A stretch of DNA of 13,191 nt from positions 1-13,191 of the forward strand of contig CAADUS010000092.1 of NCBI GenBank assembly GCA_900752275.1, read 5' to 3'. Both the position numbers and the translations under genes were made by a program. This document shows positions 11,076 to 13,191 of this stretch, in pieces. Every line of letters begins with the position of its first letter. The first letter of the stretch is position 1. The notes under the pieces were generated by a model. It did not search any database. It saw only the letters and a list, made by a program, of their open reading frames with translations, and had not been told where the DNA came from. The stretch comes from an uncultured Collinsella sp. Lineage in GTDB: Bacteria; Actinomycetota; Coriobacteriia; Coriobacteriales; Coriobacteriaceae.

Positions 11076-12062
11076 CTACAGCGCGAAGTCGCCGCCGACG
11101 AGCGTGGAGACGGGCTCCTCGTGGTAAACGGCGGAGATGGCCTGAGCGAACTCCTCGGCGACCGAGATGGTCTTGATCTTGCCGCCGACCTCGACGGGGA
11201 TGGCATCGGTGACGACGCACTCGACGATGGGGGCATCGTTCAGGCGCTCGATAGCCGGGCCCGAGAAGATGCCGTGGGTGGCGCACACGTAGATGTCGCC
11301 GGCGCCCATGGCCTTGAGCTCCTTGACGTTGGCGCACAGGGTGCCAGCGGTGTCAATCATGTCGTCGTTGATGATGCAGGTCTTGCCCTTGATGTCACCG
11401 ATGATGCCCATGACCTCGGCGGCGTTGTGGCGCGGACGACCCTTGTGGGCGATGGCCAGGTCGCAGCCGAGCATGTCGGACAGCTTCTTGGCGGCCTTGG
11501 CACGACCCACGTCGGGGGAGACGACAACCAGGTTGTCGGTGTCGAAGTGCATGTCGTTGTAGTACTGGCCAAACAGCGGCAGTGCGGACAGGTGATTAAC
11601 CGGGATATCGAAGAAGCCCTGGATCTGGCCCTGGTGCAGGTCGAGGGTGATGATGCGGTTGACGCCGGCGCGCTCGAGCAGGTTGGCGACGAGGCGGGCG
11701 GTGATGGGCTCGCGCGGGCCGGCCTTGCGGTCCTGGCGGGCATAGCCGTAGTGGGTGATGACGGCGGTGATGGAGCGGGCGGATGCGCGCTTGGCAGCGT
11801 CGGTGGCGATGAGCAGCTCCATGAGCATGTCGTTGACGTTGCCGCCGGCCACGGACTGAATCAGGAAGACGTCGGCGCCGCGGACGGTCTCGTCGTAGCG
11901 GGCGTAAATCTCACCATTGGCGAACTGCTTTAGCGTAAGGCCCGAAAGCTCGACCCCAAGGTACTCAGCGATCTTCTGAGCGAGGGGACGGTTGGAGGAA
12001 CCGGAATACACGCGGATGGACTTGCGCATATTCTCCGACTTCTCGGGATCATTAATCGGCAT
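11076..12062 (-). CDS. prs: Ribose-phosphate pyrophosphokinase (PRPP synthetase)
   Basis: This cytoplasmic enzyme makes PRPP from ribose 5-phosphate and ATP for purine, pyrimidine, histidine and tryptophan synthesis. The 328 residues are close to the class I norm of 310-320, with a short N-terminal extension (MPINDPEKSEN). Visible hallmarks: SGSSNRPLAQKIAEYLG (20-36), FANGEIYARYDETVRGADV (47-65), THYGYARQDRK (103-113; catalytic flexible loop and ATP site), TLDLHQGQIQGFFDIPVNHL (139-158; divalent-metal His), SPDVGRAK (182-189), HKGRPRHNAAEV (206-217) and the PRPP-binding loop NDDMIDTAGT (232-241). ATG 12062 follows AAAGGAG at good spacing. It lies between glmU and pth, the usual Gram-positive order, but with hairpins on both sides, so it may be transcribed by itself. 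Confidence 0.96.
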   Translation of the reverse strand: MPINDPEKSENMRKSIRVYSGSSNRPLAQKIAEYLGVELSGLTLKQFANGEIYARYDETVRGADVFLIQSVAGGNVNDMLMELLIATDAAKRASARSITAVITHYGYARQDRKAGPREPITARLVANLLERAGVNRIITLDLHQGQIQGFFDIPVNHLSALPLFGQYYNDMHFDTDNLVVVSPDVGRAKAAKKLSDMLGCDLAIAHKGRPRHNAAEVMGIIGDIKGKTCIINDDMIDTAGTLCANVKELKAMGAGDIYVCATHGIFSGPAIERLNDAPIVECVVTDAIPVEVGGKIKTISVAEEFAQAISAVYHEEPVSTLVGGDFAL

Positions 12063-12108
12063 TACCCTTCTCCTTTATACATCGAATGCCATATAGATGC
12101 CTTTTTGC

Positions 12109-12114
12109 ATTGTA
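12109..12114 (-). promoter_or_regulatory. Possible -10 box of a prs promoter
   Basis: Minus-strand TACAAT lies about 47 bases before the prs ATG, downstream of the terminator that ends glmU. No convincing -35 box is seen 16-18 bases upstream (the stretch there is GC-rich). The argument rests on the need for a promoter between the terminator and prs. Confidence 0.3.
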
Positions 12115-12205
12115 ACCGCGCGGCGGGGTTAATCGGGTCTTGATAACGTCTTTACCGTCAACGGACACGAACCGACCACTCATCCGGTCGCGCAGGTCAG
12201 CATAG

Positions 12206-12240
12206 AAAAAGGAGCCGTCCCCATGGGAACAGCTCCTTTT
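12206..12240 (-). terminator. Intrinsic terminator after glmU
   Basis: On the minus strand AAAAGGAGCTGTTCCC pairs with GGGGACGGCTCCTTTT through 16 positions (including G-T wobbles) and a tiny loop, ending in TTTTTC. It lies 15 bases after the glmU stop. A-rich and T-rich ends make it potentially active in both directions. Confidence 0.85.
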
Positions 12241-12255
12241 GTGCTTGGTAAAACG

Positions 12256-13191
12256 TTATACCTCGTCGTCCTCGTGCAGACGGCGGCGATAATCGGCGGC
12301 CCATCCCTCAATATTTACCTGACGGGCGCGGCCCAGACCGAGCGCGTCGGCCGGGACCGGCTCGGTGATGACGGAGCCGGCGGCCACGAGCGCGCCGTCG
12401 CCGATCTGGGCGGGCGCGACCATCATGGTGTCGGAACCGATGAAGGCATCCTTGCCGATGACGGTCTTGTGCTTGTGCACGCCGTCGTAGTTGCAGGTGA
12501 TGGAGCCCGCGCCCACGTTGACGCCGGCGCCCATGGTGGTGTCGCCGATGTAGGACAGGTGCGGAACCTTGGAGCCCTCGCCGATCGTGGACTTCTTGAT
12601 CTCCACGTGCGTGCCGGCCTTGGAGCCGTCGAGCATGTGGGTGCCCGGGCGCAGGTAGGCGCGCGGGCCGCAGTCGACGCCGTTCTCGATGACGGCTTCG
12701 ATGGCGATGGTCTCGTCGATGGTGCAGCCGCTGCCGACGGTGGTGTCGGTGAGGCGGCTGTTGGGGCCGAGCTGGCACTCCTCGCCCACGGTGACGTGGC
12801 CGATCAGATGCGTCTGCGGCCACACGACGGTGTCGCGGCCGATGGTAGCGTCGGGGCCGATCCAGGCCTGCGTGGGGTCGATGAAGGTAACGCCCTCGGC
12901 CATCCAATGCTCGTTGATGCGGTCGCGCGCGATGGCGGTAAGCTGTGCGAGCTGGATGCGGCTGTTGACGCCCAGGCCGTCGCGGTAGTCGTCACAGTGG
13001 AAGATGGAGACTGCCTGGCCGTGGCCTTTGAGGATCTCGAGCATGTCGGGCAGATAGTACTCGGATTGTGCGTTGTCGTTGCCAATCTCGTCGATGTGGG
13101 CGGCGAGCTGCGCGCCGTCGAAGGCGTAGCAGCCGGCGTTGCACTCGAGCAGCGTGGCGGCCTGCTCGGGCGTGCAGTCCTTCTGCTCGAT
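12256..13191 (-). CDS. glmU: Bifunctional UDP-GlcNAc pyrophosphorylase/glucosamine-1-phosphate N-acetyltransferase, 5'-truncated by the window edge
   Basis: The frame is open to the edge of the window, giving 311 C-terminal residues; the N-terminal nucleotide-binding signature is outside. GlmU acetylates glucosamine 1-phosphate and then uridylylates it to UDP-GlcNAc for peptidoglycan. The visible uridyltransferase end includes ECNAGCYAFDG and the diagnostic NDNAQSEYYLPDML. The rest is a left-handed beta-helix with hexapeptide repeats (IGPDATIGRDTVVWPQTHLIG and following). Acetyltransferase hallmarks follow: RAYLRPGTHM, VEIKKSTIGEGSKVPHLSYIGD with the catalytic His, GAGSITCNYDGVHKHKTVIG, and GRARQVNIEGWA. 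The tail ends RRRLHEDDEV, so the C-terminal end is complete. The gene precedes prs and pth, a widespread Gram-positive arrangement. Confidence 0.96.
   Translation of the reverse strand: MEQKDCTPEQAATLLECNAGCYAFDGAQLAAHIDEIGNDNAQSEYYLPDMLEILKGHGQAVSIFHCDDYRDGLGVNSRIQLAQLTAIARDRINEHWMAEGVTFIDPTQAWIGPDATIGRDTVVWPQTHLIGHVTVGEECQLGPNSRLTDTTVGSGCTIDETIAIEAVIENGVDCGPRAYLRPGTHMLDGSKAGTHVEIKKSTIGEGSKVPHLSYIGDTTMGAGVNVGAGSITCNYDGVHKHKTVIGKDAFIGSDTMMVAPAQIGDGALVAAGSVITEPVPADALGLGRARQVNIEGWAADYRRRLHEDDEV

Noticed and set aside
10758..11933. 391-codon plus-strand frame over prs
   Set aside because: It is antisense to prs, runs through a 28-bp palindrome, and has a repetitive Gly/Asp/Val composition typical of a shadow frame.

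Overview
The window is GC-rich, gene-dense bacterial DNA. It most likely comes from a member of the Coriobacteriia close to Collinsella. This is an inference from three things: the combination of an MFS-type 12-helix LuxR regulator, an electron-bifurcating Nfn pair and an LPxTG-like surface protein; the base composition; and short hairpin repeats with a GGGACAGG loop, which I associate with this group from memory. No rRNA, tRNA, IS transposase or cas gene was found.

Layout. Positions 1-2796 (+) hold a compact amino-acid ABC transporter operon in the order ATPase (5' end cut by the window), Tat-type lipoprotein binding protein, permease, permease. This is the order of the corynebacterial gluABCD glutamate uptake system. 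A 108-bp imperfect palindrome starts at the last base of its final stop codon. Positions 2968-3591 (+) encode a cytidylate-kinase-like protein, ending at a strong terminator hairpin shared with the convergent gene. Positions 3642-5045 (-) encode a membrane-bound LuxR-type regulator. It is transcribed divergently from a 652-residue wall-anchored surface protein at 5272-7230 (+). The 226-bp gap between them holds a perfect 18-bp palindrome and a hairpin repeat.

Positions 7231-7623 are non-coding. They contain a striking array of six 16-bp half-sites in alternating orientation at a nearly constant 39-41 bp pitch, then a decayed hairpin repeat and a terminator. Positions 7624-9863 (-) encode NfnB and NfnA, overlapping by 10 bp; together they should form the NADH-dependent reduced ferredoxin:NADP+ oxidoreductase. 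Positions 9864-10222 are non-coding, with a promoter and structured leader for nfnAB, and two inverted copies of another hairpin repeat bracketing a strong terminator. Positions 10223-13191 (-) carry the conserved Gram-positive block glmU (5' part outside the window), prs and pth, with a terminator hairpin after each gene.

How it fits together. The right half is core metabolism and housekeeping: NADPH and ferredoxin balance, PRPP, UDP-GlcNAc and peptidyl-tRNA recycling. The left half is nutrient uptake plus a cell-surface module with its own candidate sensor-regulator. The least explained material is in the intergenic regions: the alternating-repeat array, a family of five GGGACAGG-loop hairpins, and the 108-bp palindrome. 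The surface protein also has an atypical sorting motif (LVATG) and two unrecognised tandem modules.
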